Below are positions 27,072 to 36,173 of a stretch of 64,000 nt of DNA, piece by piece. This DNA comes from an uncultured Lachnospiraceae bacterium (lineage in GTDB: Bacteria > Bacillota > Clostridia > Lachnospirales > Lachnospiraceae), in assembly GCA_944380065.1 (NCBI GenBank), contig CALWGM010000105.1, positions 19,628 to 83,627 of the forward strand. Reading direction: 5' to 3'. The notes beneath the pieces were generated by a model, which was given only the letters and a program-made list of their open reading frames with translations, had not been told where the DNA came from and made no database searches. A program made the translations under genes and the position numbers. The first letter of the stretch is position 1; every line of letters begins with the position of its first letter.

Positions 27072-28933
27072 TGAAATTAGACAAGTCACAGACCAAAGCA
27101 ATCCGGCATGAGAGGGGGCCGGCCATGATCCTGGCCGGCCCCGGTTCCGGAAAAACTACGGTGATCACAAGGCGGGTGGAATATCTGATCCGGCAGCGGA
27201 AGGTGGATCCCGCCAGGATTTTGGTGATCACATTTTCACGGGCTGCCGCTGTGGAAATGCGGCAGCGGTTTGAAACATTGATGGGCGGGCGGCGGACGGC
27301 GGTTACATTCGGAACCTTCCATGCGGTTTATTTCCATATCCTGAAAGCCGCTTACGGGTACACGGCGGCGAATATTGCAAAAGAGGAACAGCGCACGCAG
27401 TTTGTGCGGGAATTTATCCACCGTCTCCGCCTGGAGTATGAGGATGAGGGAGAGTTCGTACAGAATCTCTTAGGCGAGATCAGCCTGATTAAGAATATGT
27501 CCTTAGATCTGGAGCATTACTATTCTGCAAACTGTCCGGAGGAGGTCTTCCGCCGGATTTTCCGTGCTTACCAGGAATTTTTATATCAGAACCGGCTGCT
27601 GGATTTTGACGACATGCTGGTGTATACAAAGGAACTGCTGGAGAGCCGGCCGGATATCCTGGGCGGCTGGCAGCGGAAGTTCTGCTATATCCTGATCGAT
27701 GAATTCCAGGATATCAACCAGATTCAGTATGAGATTGTACGGCTGCTGGCGGCTCCGGAGAATAATCTATTTATTGTGGGGGACGACGACCAGTCCATCT
27801 ACCGTTTCCGGGGTGCAAAACCGGAGATCATGCTGAACTTTGAAAAAGATTATCCCCGGGCGGAGAAAATTCTTTTAGACATCAATTACCGGTCGGGGAA
27901 GGAAATCGTAAAAGAAGCAGGGAACCTGATCAGTCACAACCGGGTGCGGTTTCCGAAAAATATCCGTCCCTGTCAGCAGGAGGGGATACCGGTGCAGGTT
28001 CAGGGCTTTGCCGGCCAGAAAGAACAGAACGAAGCAGTGATCCGGGAAATCCGCCGGCTGCATGCGGACGCCGGGATTTCTTATGACCAGATAGCCGTCC
28101 TGTTTCGGACCAACGCGCAGCCGGGACTGTTTATCCGTCAGCTGTTTGACCAGAATATCCCGTTTGTTTCCCGGGAGCATCTCCCGAATCTTTACGAGCA
28201 CTGGATTGCGGAGGATATCTTTGCCTATATCCGGCTGGCGCTGGGGGAGCGGAGCAGAAAGCTTTTCCTGAGGATTATGAACCGGCCGAAGCGGTATCTC
28301 TCCCGGGAAAGCCTGCCTTATGAGCAGGTGGAATTTCGGGCCTGGGAAGATTACTACCGGAACCAGGGGTGGATGGTCCAGCGGCTGGAAAAGCTGAAAA
28401 GCGACTTAGAGGTGATTGGGAACATGCGCCCGTTCTCCGCCGTACACTATATCCGCAGGGCGGTTGCCTATGAGGATTTCCTGCGGGAATTTGCAGCCTT
28501 CCGGAAAATCCCCCAGGAGGATCTGTTTGATGTGCTGGATGAACTGCAGGAGGACGCAAGAAGCTATGATACCTTTGACGCCTGGTTTGGCCATATCGGG
28601 GAGGTAAAACAGGACTGGGAAGAGCAGGCCGCCAGAAAGGAAGTGACGGAACCGGCCGTGCGGCTGAGCACGCTCCATGGTTCCAAAGGACTGGAGTTTG
28701 ACGCGGTGTTCATCTTAGATGTGGATGAGCGGGTCATGCCCTACAAAAAAGCAGTCTTGGAGGCAGACTTAGAGGAGGAGCGGCGGATGTTTTATGTGGG
28801 AATGACGAGGGCCAGACACCGTCTGTACCTGTTCTGGACCCGCCGGATCCACAACAAAGAGATGGATCCTTCGCGTTTCCTGCCGGAGTGTCAGAGCCCA
28901 GCGCCGGAAACAAAGCAGCCCGGCCTGTTTTGA
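27071..28933 (+). CDS. Short UvrD/Rep-family superfamily 1A DNA helicase
   Basis: A 620-residue 3'-5' helicase. Motif Ia/Walker A is AGPGSGKTTVITRRVEYL near residue 20, motif II is LIDEFQDINQIQYEI near 213, QSIYRFRGA near 243, motif V is LSTLHGSKGLEFDAVFI near 540 and motif VI is FYVGMTRARHRLYLF near 585. It is about 100 residues shorter than PcrA and lacks the C-terminal Tudor-like RNA polymerase-binding extension, so it is probably an accessory helicase rather than PcrA itself. Translation is coupled to the hydrogenase gene by a TAATG overlap, an unexpected pairing. Confidence 0.9.
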   Translation: MKLDKSQTKAIRHERGPAMILAGPGSGKTTVITRRVEYLIRQRKVDPARILVITFSRAAAVEMRQRFETLMGGRRTAVTFGTFHAVYFHILKAAYGYTAANIAKEEQRTQFVREFIHRLRLEYEDEGEFVQNLLGEISLIKNMSLDLEHYYSANCPEEVFRRIFRAYQEFLYQNRLLDFDDMLVYTKELLESRPDILGGWQRKFCYILIDEFQDINQIQYEIVRLLAAPENNLFIVGDDDQSIYRFRGAKPEIMLNFEKDYPRAEKILLDINYRSGKEIVKEAGNLISHNRVRFPKNIRPCQQEGIPVQVQGFAGQKEQNEAVIREIRRLHADAGISYDQIAVLFRTNAQPGLFIRQLFDQNIPFVSREHLPNLYEHWIAEDIFAYIRLALGERSRKLFLRIMNRPKRYLSRESLPYEQVEFRAWEDYYRNQGWMVQRLEKLKSDLEVIGNMRPFSAVHYIRRAVAYEDFLREFAAFRKIPQEDLFDVLDELQEDARSYDTFDAWFGHIGEVKQDWEEQAARKEVTEPAVRLSTLHGSKGLEFDAVFILDVDERVMPYKKAVLEADLEEERRMFYVGMTRARHRLYLFWTRRIHNKEMDPSRFLPECQSPAPETKQPGLF

Positions 28934-28952
28934 TGAAAACAAACCGGGCTGC
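28915..28952. terminator. Bidirectional terminator between helicase and DUF1292 genes
   Basis: GCAGCCCGG (28915-28923) pairs with CCGGGCTGC (28944-28952), with an inner TGTTTT/AAAACA stem. The helicase stop codon lies in the loop. T-rich tails follow on the minus strand (TTTGTTT) and weakly on the plus strand. Confidence 0.65.
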
Positions 28953-28990
28953 CGCTCTTTGGCCGTTCATATCCCAACGGAAAAAAACTC

Positions 28991-29296
28991 CTACATCTGG
29001 TCGAACTCCTCATCGTCTAAGATCTGGTCAAACACATCGGTGACCTCTTCAAATTCTTCATCTGTCTCGATGTTGCCGATGGACGGGTTACCGTCGGCGT
29101 CTTCAAAATGGCGGTAAAAATACACGTCCTCGGAACCGTCTGTAGGGCAGACCGCAATATAGTCCTGTCCATTCACTTCAAAAATCTTGAGGATCTGGAA
29201 GGTGGCTTCGCCGCCCTCATCAAGCTCCACGGTCAGGTACATTTCGCGGGGATCTGTGATCTCTTCCCCGGCAGGCGTATTCTTTTTGTTTTTCAT
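28991..29296 (-). CDS. DUF1292 small acidic protein
   Basis: A 101-residue, strongly acidic protein of the DUF1292 family (YrzB-like): a beta-rich centre (MYLTVELDEGGEATFQIL; DYIAVCPTDGSEDVYFYR) and a Glu/Asp-rich tail. The function is unknown. The ATG at 29296 has a clear AGGAGGG ribosome site; the open frame extends further but without support. It is a monocistronic minus-strand gene transcribed away from acpP. Confidence 0.85.
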   Translation of the reverse strand: MKNKKNTPAGEEITDPREMYLTVELDEGGEATFQILKIFEVNGQDYIAVCPTDGSEDVYFYRHFEDADGNPSIGNIETDEEFEEVTDVFDQILDDEEFDQM

Positions 29297-29357
29297 CTGA
29301 TTCCCTCCTGAAAACTTCACAATTTGCCGCGGCCGGCGGCCTGATTTTTCATGGATT

Positions 29358-29386
29358 AGTATAAGAAGGATTCCGGTAAAAGTCAA
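29358..29386 (-). promoter_or_regulatory. Promoter of the DUF1292 gene
   Basis: On the minus strand, TTGACT (29386-29381), 17 bp, TATACT (29363-29358). It is divergent from the acpP promoter. Confidence 0.7.
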
Positions 29387-29410
29387 TTTATAAATTTTCT
29401 GATTTTCGTA

Positions 29411-29439
29411 TTGACGGGGCATGAGAAATCATATATACT
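29411..29439 (+). promoter_or_regulatory. Promoter of the fatty-acid operon
   Basis: TTGACG (29411-29416), 17 bp, TATACT (29434-29439), about 60 bp upstream of acpP. It is the only strong promoter seen for the nine-gene fab/acc run. Confidence 0.8.
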
Positions 29440-29454
29440 TTGAGGGTCAAAGTA
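29436..29454 (+). promoter_or_regulatory. FabT-like operator on the acpP promoter
   Basis: TACTTTGA-GGG-TCAAAGTA is a perfect 8-bp palindrome overlapping the -10 and the transcription start. It fits the outer bases of the MarR-type FabT box (ANTTTGA...TCAAANT). In streptococci FabT represses fab genes with acyl-ACP as corepressor. Confidence 0.65.
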
Positions 29455-29497
29455 TTTTGGATAAAGAAATTATATGTATTGAAAAAGGAGAAAAACG

Positions 29498-29731
29498 ATG
29501 TTAGAGAAAATGAGAGAAATGATCGCAGAGCAGCTTGACGTTGAGGCGGAGGACATTACCATGGAGACCCGTTTCAAAGAGGACCTGGAGGCAGATTCCC
29601 TGGATCTTTTTGAACTGGTAAGCTCTCTTGAGGATGAGTATGGTATCGACATCCCGTCCGAGGATCTGGACAGCCTGACCACTGTTGGTGCGATTGTTGA
29701 TTACCTGAAAGAGCTTGGCGTAGAAGAGTAA
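29498..29731 (+). CDS. acpP: Acyl carrier protein
   Basis: A 77-residue acidic four-helix protein carrying acyl chains on a phosphopantetheine arm. The attachment motif ADSLDLFELV places the modified Ser at residue 36. AAAAAGGAG precedes the ATG at 29498. It is the first gene of the operon; its coenzyme A donor is supplied by the pan/coa genes at 59-63.6 kb. Confidence 0.96.
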   Translation: MLEKMREMIAEQLDVEAEDITMETRFKEDLEADSLDLFELVSSLEDEYGIDIPSEDLDSLTTVGAIVDYLKELGVEE

Positions 29732-29745
29732 GATTGGTGGGAAAC

Positions 29746-30669
29746 ATGAAAACGAGAATTACGGAACTTTTTGGAATTGAATACCCGATTATTCAGGGCG
29801 GGATGGCATGGGTGGCAGATTATCATCTGGCGGCAGCCGTTTCCGAGGCCGGCGGCCTGGGGCTGATCGGCGCGGCCAGCGCCCCTGAGGATGTGATTCG
29901 CCAGCAGATCCGTGAGGCGAAAAAACTGACTGATAAGCCTTTTGGCGTCAACGTGATGCTGATGAGCCCCTATGCGGACGAAGTGGCAAAGGTTGTTGTG
30001 GAAGAGGGCGTGAAGGTCGTTACCACAGGCGCCGGGAATCCCGGTAAATATCTGAAAATGTGGCAGGACGCGGGGATCCGCGTTGTGCCGGTTGTTGCCA
30101 GCGTGGCGCTGGCTCGGATGATGGAAAAGGCCGGGGTGGACGCCGTTGTGGCAGAGGGTACGGAGTCCGGCGGACATATCGGTTCCGCAACCACCATGAC
30201 CCTGGTTCCCCAGGTGGTGGACGCTGTCAGTATCCCGGTGATCGCTGCCGGCGGTATCGGCGACGGCAGAGGGATGGCAGCCGCGTTCATGCTGGGCGCT
30301 GAGGCGGTTCAGATGGGTACCCGTTTCTGTGTGGCAGAGGAGTGCATCACCCACCAGAATTATAAAGATAAGATCTTAAAGGCAAAGGATATTGACTCTG
30401 AGGTGACCGGACGTTCCCACGGACATCCGATCCGCTGTCTGCGCAACGCCATGACCAGAGAATATCTGAAGCTGGAAAAGGAAGGCGCACCGTTTGAAGA
30501 GATGGAGAAGCTGACCCTCGGTTCCCTGAGAAACGCCGTGATCGACGGCGATGTGAAGCACGGGACCGTCATGGCAGGACAGATTGCCGGAATGATCAAA
30601 AAACAGCAGACCTGTAAGGAGATCATTGACGAAGTGATGGGGCAGGCAGAGAAGCTGCTGCACCGGTAA
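29746..30669 (+). CDS. fabK: Enoyl-ACP reductase II (FMN-dependent)
   Basis: A 307-residue FMN TIM-barrel enzyme of the nitronate monooxygenase/FabK family that performs the last reduction of each elongation cycle. Signatures: IEYPIIQGGMAWVAD at the N-terminus, EGTESGGHIG near 140, and VIAAGGIGDGRGMAAAFMLG near 168. No FabI or FabL is present. I start at ATG 29746, which has GGTGGGA upstream, rather than at TTG 29734. It belongs to the operon acpP-fabK-fabD-fabG-fabF. Confidence 0.94.
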   Translation: MKTRITELFGIEYPIIQGGMAWVADYHLAAAVSEAGGLGLIGAASAPEDVIRQQIREAKKLTDKPFGVNVMLMSPYADEVAKVVVEEGVKVVTTGAGNPGKYLKMWQDAGIRVVPVVASVALARMMEKAGVDAVVAEGTESGGHIGSATTMTLVPQVVDAVSIPVIAAGGIGDGRGMAAAFMLGAEAVQMGTRFCVAEECITHQNYKDKILKAKDIDSEVTGRSHGHPIRCLRNAMTREYLKLEKEGAPFEEMEKLTLGSLRNAVIDGDVKHGTVMAGQIAGMIKKQQTCKEIIDEVMGQAEKLLHR

Positions 30670-30693
30670 AACGAGGACAAGGAGAGTTATAGT

Positions 30694-31617
30694 ATGAAAA
30701 AAACAGCGTTTATTTTTCCCGGTCAGGGGTCGCAGTACGTTGGCATGGGAAAAGATTTTTATGAAAACTTTACCTGCGCGAAAGAGATGATCGATCTTGC
30801 CGAGAAAGTAAGCGGTATGGATATGAAAGCTCTTCTTTTCGAGGAAAATGAAAATTTAAACATTACCAAATACACGCAGATTGCCATGCTCGCGGATGAG
30901 CTTGCCATTCTGCGTGTGCTTGAGGAAAAAGGCTTCCATTCCGATGTGAACGCGGGCTTAAGCCTGGGCGAGTATGCGGCCCTGGTGGCGTCCGGCGTCA
31001 TGACACCGGAAGATGCTTTCGCGGTGATTGTAAAGCGCGGGGAATATATGCAGGAGGCAGTTCCCACCGGCGGGGCGATGACGGCTGTTATCGGCCTGGA
31101 CAACGGGACGATTGAGAGAGTCTGTTCCGAGACCGAAGGGATCGTTTCCGTGGCAAATTACAATTGTCCCGGGCAGACCGTGATCACCGGTGAGGAGCAT
31201 GCGGTCAACGCGGCTGCCGCGGCCCTGAAGGAAGCCGGCGCAAAGCGCTGCATGGCCCTGAAGGTCAGCGGACCTTTCCATTCCGCGATGCTTGAGGAGG
31301 CCGGCGAGAAGCTGGCAAAGGAATTAGAGCATGTAACGATCCATGATATTGCCACTCCCTACATAACGAATGTGACTGCAGATTATGTGACAGATAAGAG
31401 CCAGGTCAAAGAGCTGCTGAAACAGCAGATTTCCTCTTCTGTACGCTGGCAGCAGAGTGTGGAGCGCATGATTGCGGACGGAGTGGAAGTTTTTATTGAA
31501 ATCGGACCCAAGAAATCCCTGACAGGATTTTTAAAGAAGATAGATAAGTCCATTCCCGCCTACCATGTGGATACCATGGCGGATCTGGACGCTTTGTGCG
31601 AGGCTTTCCGGCAGTAA
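30694..31617 (+). CDS. fabD: Malonyl-CoA:ACP transacylase
   Basis: A 307-residue acyltransferase moving malonyl from CoA to ACP. The N-terminal FIFPGQGSQYVGMGKDFY, the nucleophile motif GLSLGEY (Ser near residue 90) and the VSGPFHSAMLEEAG histidine block near 190 are present. AAGGAGAG precedes the ATG. It uses the malonyl-CoA made by the acc genes downstream in the same operon. Confidence 0.95.
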   Translation: MKKTAFIFPGQGSQYVGMGKDFYENFTCAKEMIDLAEKVSGMDMKALLFEENENLNITKYTQIAMLADELAILRVLEEKGFHSDVNAGLSLGEYAALVASGVMTPEDAFAVIVKRGEYMQEAVPTGGAMTAVIGLDNGTIERVCSETEGIVSVANYNCPGQTVITGEEHAVNAAAAALKEAGAKRCMALKVSGPFHSAMLEEAGEKLAKELEHVTIHDIATPYITNVTADYVTDKSQVKELLKQQISSSVRWQQSVERMIADGVEVFIEIGPKKSLTGFLKKIDKSIPAYHVDTMADLDALCEAFRQ

Positions 31618-31668
31618 TGCGGAAAGCCCGGAATCTATATAACAGAAATTGGTAAACAGGAGGTAAAT

Positions 31669-32418
31669 ATGGGCAATTTACTGGAAAACAAAATTGCGCT
31701 TGTGACCGGCGCCAGCCGGGGGATCGGCAGACAGATCGCGCTGACATTAGCTGCCGAGGGCGCATATGTGGTAGTGAATTATAATGGTTCCGCAGACGCG
31801 GCCAACGCGGTTGTGGAGGAAATGAAGGCAAACGGAGGAAACGGTGAGGTTTATCAGTGTACCGTCAGCGATTTTGCGGCTGTGGAGGAGATGATCAAGA
31901 CATTGGTGAAAAAGCTGGGACGGATCGATATCCTGGTGAACAATGCGGGAATCACCCGGGATGACCTGCTGATGAAGATGAAGGAAGAGGCTTTTGACGC
32001 TGTCATCGCCACAAACCTGAAGGGAAGCTTCAATACCATGCGCCATATCGCGCGCCCGATGCTGAAGCAGAAGGGCGGATGCATCATCAATATTTCATCT
32101 GTCAGCGGCATTATGGGAAATCCCGGACAGATGAATTACTGTGCGTCCAAAGCCGGCGTGATCGGCATGACCAAATCCATGGCCAGGGAGCTGGCCAGCA
32201 GGAATATCCGTGTGAATGCGGTGGCTCCCGGTTTTATTGATACCGAGATGACGCAGGCCATGACAGATTCCGCAAAAGAAGCGGGACTGGCGCAGGTTCC
32301 CCTGGGAAGAATGGGCACGCCGGAGGATATCGCCAATACCGTTGCTTTCCTGGCGTCCGACAGAGCCTCCTATATTACAGGACAGGTGATCTGTGTGGAC
32401 GGCGGGATGGCGATGTAA
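31669..32418 (+). CDS. fabG: 3-oxoacyl-ACP reductase
   Basis: A 249-residue short-chain dehydrogenase. The NADPH site [12 protein letters not shown] is at residues 13-24, NNAGI near 87, the catalytic Ser in NISSVSG near 140 and the Tyr-Lys pair in MNYCASKAG near 153-157. A good AGGAGG lies before the ATG at 31669. It performs the first reduction of the elongation cycle. Confidence 0.95.
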   Translation: MGNLLENKIALVTGASRGIGRQIALTLAAEGAYVVVNYNGSADAANAVVEEMKANGGNGEVYQCTVSDFAAVEEMIKTLVKKLGRIDILVNNAGITRDDLLMKMKEEAFDAVIATNLKGSFNTMRHIARPMLKQKGGCIINISSVSGIMGNPGQMNYCASKAGVIGMTKSMARELASRNIRVNAVAPGFIDTEMTQAMTDSAKEAGLAQVPLGRMGTPEDIANTVAFLASDRASYITGQVICVDGGMAM

Positions 32419-32474
32419 AAATATTGCTGTGAACGGAGTGAACCGTAACGGAAAATCAGGAAAAGGAGAGTTTC

Positions 32475-33710
32475 ATGAGACGAGTTGTTGTAACCGGCAT
32501 GGGGGCGATTACACCCATTGGCCTTGGGATCGAAGAATACTGGAACGGGATCAGAGAGGGAAAGACCGGTTTCGGGGAGATTACCTACTTTGATACCACA
32601 GATTATAAAGTAAAGGTTGCCGCGGAGGTCAAGGGCTTCAAAGCGGCCGACTATATGGATAAGAAAACCGCGAGACGGATGGAATCCTTCTCACAGTATG
32701 CGGTGGCGGCTGCAAAGGAAGCGATGGAGATGTCCGGGATCGATATGGGACAGGAAGACCCCTACCGTGTGGGTATCTGTGTGGGCTCCGGTGTCGGTTC
32801 CCTGCAGGCGATTGAAAGAGAATATGAGAAGCTGCTGAACAAGGGGCCCGCAAGGGTCAATCCGCTTCTGGTACCGTTGATGATCACCAATATGGCGGCG
32901 GGAAATATCGCCATCCAGATGGGCATCAAGGGAAAGAGCATCAATATTGCCACAGCCTGCGCAACCGGCACCCATAACATTGGCGAGGCGTTCCGCGCGA
33001 TCCAGTATGGAGAGTGCGATGTGATGCTGGCAGGCGGCACGGAAAACGCCATCACACCCATCAGTGTGGCAGGTTTCACGGCGCTGACAGCCCTGTCCAC
33101 CTCCAATGATCCTGAGAGATGCTCGATTCCGTTTGACAAAGACCGCGACGGTTTCGTGATCGGCGACGGCGCAGGCATTGTTGTTTTAGAGGAGCTGGAA
33201 CATGCAAAGGCCAGGGGCGCAAAGATCCTGGCGGAAGTGGTGGGATACGGCGCTACCAGCGACGCTTACCACATTACCTCCCCGGCGGAGGATGGCGAGG
33301 GCGCGGCTCACGCCATGGAGTTTGCGCTGAAGGATGCAGGGGTTGCCCCGGAGGAGATCACCTACATCAATGCACACGGAACCAGCACCCATCACAATGA
33401 CCTTTTCGAGACACGCGCTGTCAAGAAAACGTTCGGGGAGCATGCTTACCATCTGAAGATGAATTCTACCAAATCTATGGTTGGCCATCTGCTGGGTGCG
33501 GCAGGCGCCGTAGAATTTATCGCCTGCGTACTGCAGATGAACAACAGTTACATCCATCAGACTGTGGGGCTGGAGCAGCCGGATGAGGAACTGGATCTGG
33601 ATTATGTTCAGGGACATGGCGTGGAGGAGGAGATGGAATACGCATTATCCAATTCTCTTGCCTTCGGCGGGCATAACGCCAGCATCCTGATCAAAAAGTA
33701 TCATGAGTAA
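32475..33710 (+). CDS. fabF: 3-oxoacyl-ACP synthase II
   Basis: A 411-residue thiolase-fold condensing enzyme. The catalytic Cys lies in NIATACATGTHNIG (near residue 163), and the His residues lie in NAHGTSTHHND (near 302) and GHLLGAAGAVE (near 339). AAAGGAGAG precedes the ATG. It elongates acyl-ACP; initiation would need FabH, which is not in this operon or window. Confidence 0.95.
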   Translation: MRRVVVTGMGAITPIGLGIEEYWNGIREGKTGFGEITYFDTTDYKVKVAAEVKGFKAADYMDKKTARRMESFSQYAVAAAKEAMEMSGIDMGQEDPYRVGICVGSGVGSLQAIEREYEKLLNKGPARVNPLLVPLMITNMAAGNIAIQMGIKGKSINIATACATGTHNIGEAFRAIQYGECDVMLAGGTENAITPISVAGFTALTALSTSNDPERCSIPFDKDRDGFVIGDGAGIVVLEELEHAKARGAKILAEVVGYGATSDAYHITSPAEDGEGAAHAMEFALKDAGVAPEEITYINAHGTSTHHNDLFETRAVKKTFGEHAYHLKMNSTKSMVGHLLGAAGAVEFIACVLQMNNSYIHQTVGLEQPDEELDLDYVQGHGVEEEMEYALSNSLAFGGHNASILIKKYHE

Positions 33711-33724
33711 AAGAAAAACAAAAA

Positions 33725-33745
33725 GCAGCCGCGGACAGCGGCTGC
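33725..33745 (+). other. Hairpin between fabF and accB
   Basis: GCAGCCGC / GCGGCTGC form an 8-bp GC stem with loop GGACA and no T-tract on the + strand. It is probably an internal mRNA structure separating the fab and acc halves of the operon. Confidence 0.45.
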
Positions 33746-33787
33746 AATGATCAACAGGTGATCGCGGATCACAGATAGGAGTCAGTC

Positions 33788-34279
33788 ATGGAAGTCAGTC
33801 AGATCATAGAATTGATGAAGGCCGTTGCAGATAACGGCCTGACCGATTTCTCCTACGAGGAGAACGGTATGGTTTTAAAGATCCGGAAGCATCCGGAGAA
33901 AAAGGAAGTTATTTGCCAGTCTGTTGCAGCGCCGGCCGTGATGGCACAGCAGCCTGCCCCGCAGCCTCTGACAGCAGTGGTTCCGCCTGTACAGGCAGCC
34001 GCTGTCCAGGCAGATGACAGCGCAGCGCAGGCAGAAGAGCTTTCCGGCCAGGTTGTGAAATGTCCGCTGGTGGGAACCTTCTACGCGGCGTCTTCGCCGG
34101 ATGCGGATCCTTTTGTCCAGGTAGGGGACATTGTGAAAAAAGGCCAGGTACTCGGAATTGTGGAGGCGATGAAGCTGATGAACGAGATCGAGTCTGAGTT
34201 TGACGGCGTCGTGAAGCAGATCCTGGTAAAGAACGGGGATCAGGTTGAATATGACCAGCCCCTGTTTGTGATCGAGTAA
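33788..34279 (+). CDS. accB: Biotin carboxyl carrier protein of acetyl-CoA carboxylase
   Basis: A 163-residue carrier. The N-terminal helical region is followed by an Ala/Pro/Gln-rich flexible linker (about 48-88) and a C-terminal biotinyl domain with EAMKLM, the biotinylated Lys being residue 129. It is the carrier between AccC and the AccD/AccA transferase encoded downstream. Confidence 0.95.
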   Translation: MEVSQIIELMKAVADNGLTDFSYEENGMVLKIRKHPEKKEVICQSVAAPAVMAQQPAPQPLTAVVPPVQAAAVQADDSAAQAEELSGQVVKCPLVGTFYAASSPDADPFVQVGDIVKKGQVLGIVEAMKLMNEIESEFDGVVKQILVKNGDQVEYDQPLFVIE

Positions 34280-34297
34280 AAGGAAAGGAAGGATCCC

Positions 34298-34726
34298 ATG
34301 TCTGTATTAACAACAAAGGAAATTATGGATATCATTCCCCACCGTCAGCCGATGCTTCTGATTGACACGATTGAGGAGCTGGAGCCCGGCGTCCGTGCAG
34401 TGGGAAAGAAATGTGTTTCTTACAATGAGCCTTATTTTGCAGGCCATTTTCCGGGAGAGCCGGTGATGCCCGGCGTCCTGATCGTGGAAGCCCTGGCGCA
34501 GGTCGGCGCGGTAGCGATCCTTTCCTGTGAGGAGTTTAAGGGAAAGACCGCCTATTTCGGCGCCATCAACTCCGCCAAATTCAAAAAGAAAGTTGTCCCG
34601 GGGGACGTCCTGATCTTAGAGACGGAGATGATCAAGCAGAAAGGACCCATCGGCATTGCGAAGGCGAAGGCAACCGTGGACGGAAAGACGGCTGTTGCGG
34701 CAGAGCTTACATTTGCAATTGGCTAA
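34298..34726 (+). CDS. fabZ: 3-hydroxyacyl-ACP dehydratase
   Basis: A 142-residue hotdog-fold dehydratase. The catalytic His is in YFAGHFPGEPVMPGVLIVEA (near residue 50), with the conserved Glu in that last helix. AAGGAAGGA precedes the ATG. It lies between accB and accC, a common Clostridia arrangement. Confidence 0.95.
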   Translation: MSVLTTKEIMDIIPHRQPMLLIDTIEELEPGVRAVGKKCVSYNEPYFAGHFPGEPVMPGVLIVEALAQVGAVAILSCEEFKGKTAYFGAINSAKFKKKVVPGDVLILETEMIKQKGPIGIAKAKATVDGKTAVAAELTFAIG

Positions 34727-34742
34727 GGAAGGTGTTTCAGAT

Positions 34743-36083
34743 ATGTTTCAAAAAATTTTGATTGCCAACAGGGGAGAGATCGCCGTGCGTATCATCCGGG
34801 CTTGCCGGGAGCTGGGCATTACCTCTGTTGCAGTATATTCTACCGCGGACAGGGAAGCGCTTCACACCATGTTAGCGGACGAGGCGATCTGCATCGGCGG
34901 CCCGGCTCCGGCAGACAGTTACCTGAACATGGAGCGTATTTTAAGCGCAGCCAGCGTCTCCAAGGCGGACGCTATCCATCCGGGGTTTGGTTTCCTGTCG
35001 GAAAACGCCAAATTTGCCCAGATGTGCAAGGAGTGCAACATTGTCTTTATCGGACCGGACGCGGAGGTTATTTCCAAAATGGGAAATAAGCAGGAAGCCA
35101 GAAATACGATGATGGCGGCCAAAGTTCCGGTTGTCCCCGGTACCAAGGAGGCGGTGTTTTCCGCAGAGCGGGGGCTGGAACTGGCAAAGGAGATCGGTTT
35201 CCCTGTTATGATCAAGGCGGCCAGCGGCGGCGGCGGAAAGGGAATGCGTATTTCCCGTTCCGAGGCAGATTTTGTGGAGAATTTTGAGGTTGCCCAGACA
35301 GAATCTGTCAATGGTTTTGGCGACAATACCATGTATATCGAAAAGTATATTGAGCGTCCCCGCCACATCGAGTTTCAGATTCTGGCGGATAAATACGGGA
35401 ACGTAGTTTCCCTGGGGGAGCGTGACTGCTCCATCCAGAGGCGTCATCAGAAGATGGTGGAGGAGTCTCCGTCCGTGGCGCTGGATGCGAAACTGCGCAA
35501 AGAGATGGGCGAGGTTGCCGTGCGGGCGGCGAAAGCGGCTCATTACGAGAGCGCCGGAACCATCGAATTCCTGCTGGATAAAGATAAAAAATATTATTTC
35601 ATGGAGATGAATACCAGGATTCAGGTAGAGCATGGGGTGACGGAGTTAGTGACTGGAATTGACCTGATCAAAGAGCAGATCTTTATCGCGGCCGGTGAAA
35701 AGCTCCGTTTCAAACAGAAGGATATCCAGATCCAGGGGCATGCGATCGAGTGCCGGCTGAATGCCGAGAATCCGGAGAAAAACTTTATGCCCTGTCCAGG
35801 GAAGATTGAGTTCCTCCATCTGCCCGGCGGAAACGGCGTGCGGATTGATTCTGCGATTTACGCAGGGTACCAGATCCCGCCCAACTACGATTCTATGATT
35901 GCCAAGATCATGGTGTATGGAAAAGACCGGGATACGGCGATTGATAAAATGCGCAGCGCCCTCGGTGAAGTCAACGTGGAAGGGATCATCACAAATCTGG
36001 ATTATCAGTATGAGATCATCAACCACCCGGTTTTCCGTTCCGGGGATGTGACAACAGGATTCTTAGAGGAATATTTCAAATAA
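34743..36083 (+). CDS. accC: Biotin carboxylase subunit of acetyl-CoA carboxylase
   Basis: A 446-residue ATP-grasp enzyme carboxylating the biotin on AccB. The N-terminus MFQKILIANRGEIAVRIIRA, the glycine loop AASGGGGKGMRIS near 160 and FLDK..YYFMEMNTRIQVEH near 280 are typical. I start at ATG 34743, which has AAGGAAGG upstream and matches the family N-terminus; the frame is open further upstream inside fabZ. The ORF is full length. Confidence 0.95.
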   Translation: MFQKILIANRGEIAVRIIRACRELGITSVAVYSTADREALHTMLADEAICIGGPAPADSYLNMERILSAASVSKADAIHPGFGFLSENAKFAQMCKECNIVFIGPDAEVISKMGNKQEARNTMMAAKVPVVPGTKEAVFSAERGLELAKEIGFPVMIKAASGGGGKGMRISRSEADFVENFEVAQTESVNGFGDNTMYIEKYIERPRHIEFQILADKYGNVVSLGERDCSIQRRHQKMVEESPSVALDAKLRKEMGEVAVRAAKAAHYESAGTIEFLLDKDKKYYFMEMNTRIQVEHGVTELVTGIDLIKEQIFIAAGEKLRFKQKDIQIQGHAIECRLNAENPEKNFMPCPGKIEFLHLPGGNGVRIDSAIYAGYQIPPNYDSMIAKIMVYGKDRDTAIDKMRSALGEVNVEGIITNLDYQYEIINHPVFRSGDVTTGFLEEYFK

Positions 36084-36173
36084 AAGCGCTGGAAACGTTC
36101 CGTACTCCCCGGATCATGGCGGGAGACAGAGGCTGTTGCCGGCCTGAATAAAAGAAAGAGCAGGTGATATCAG

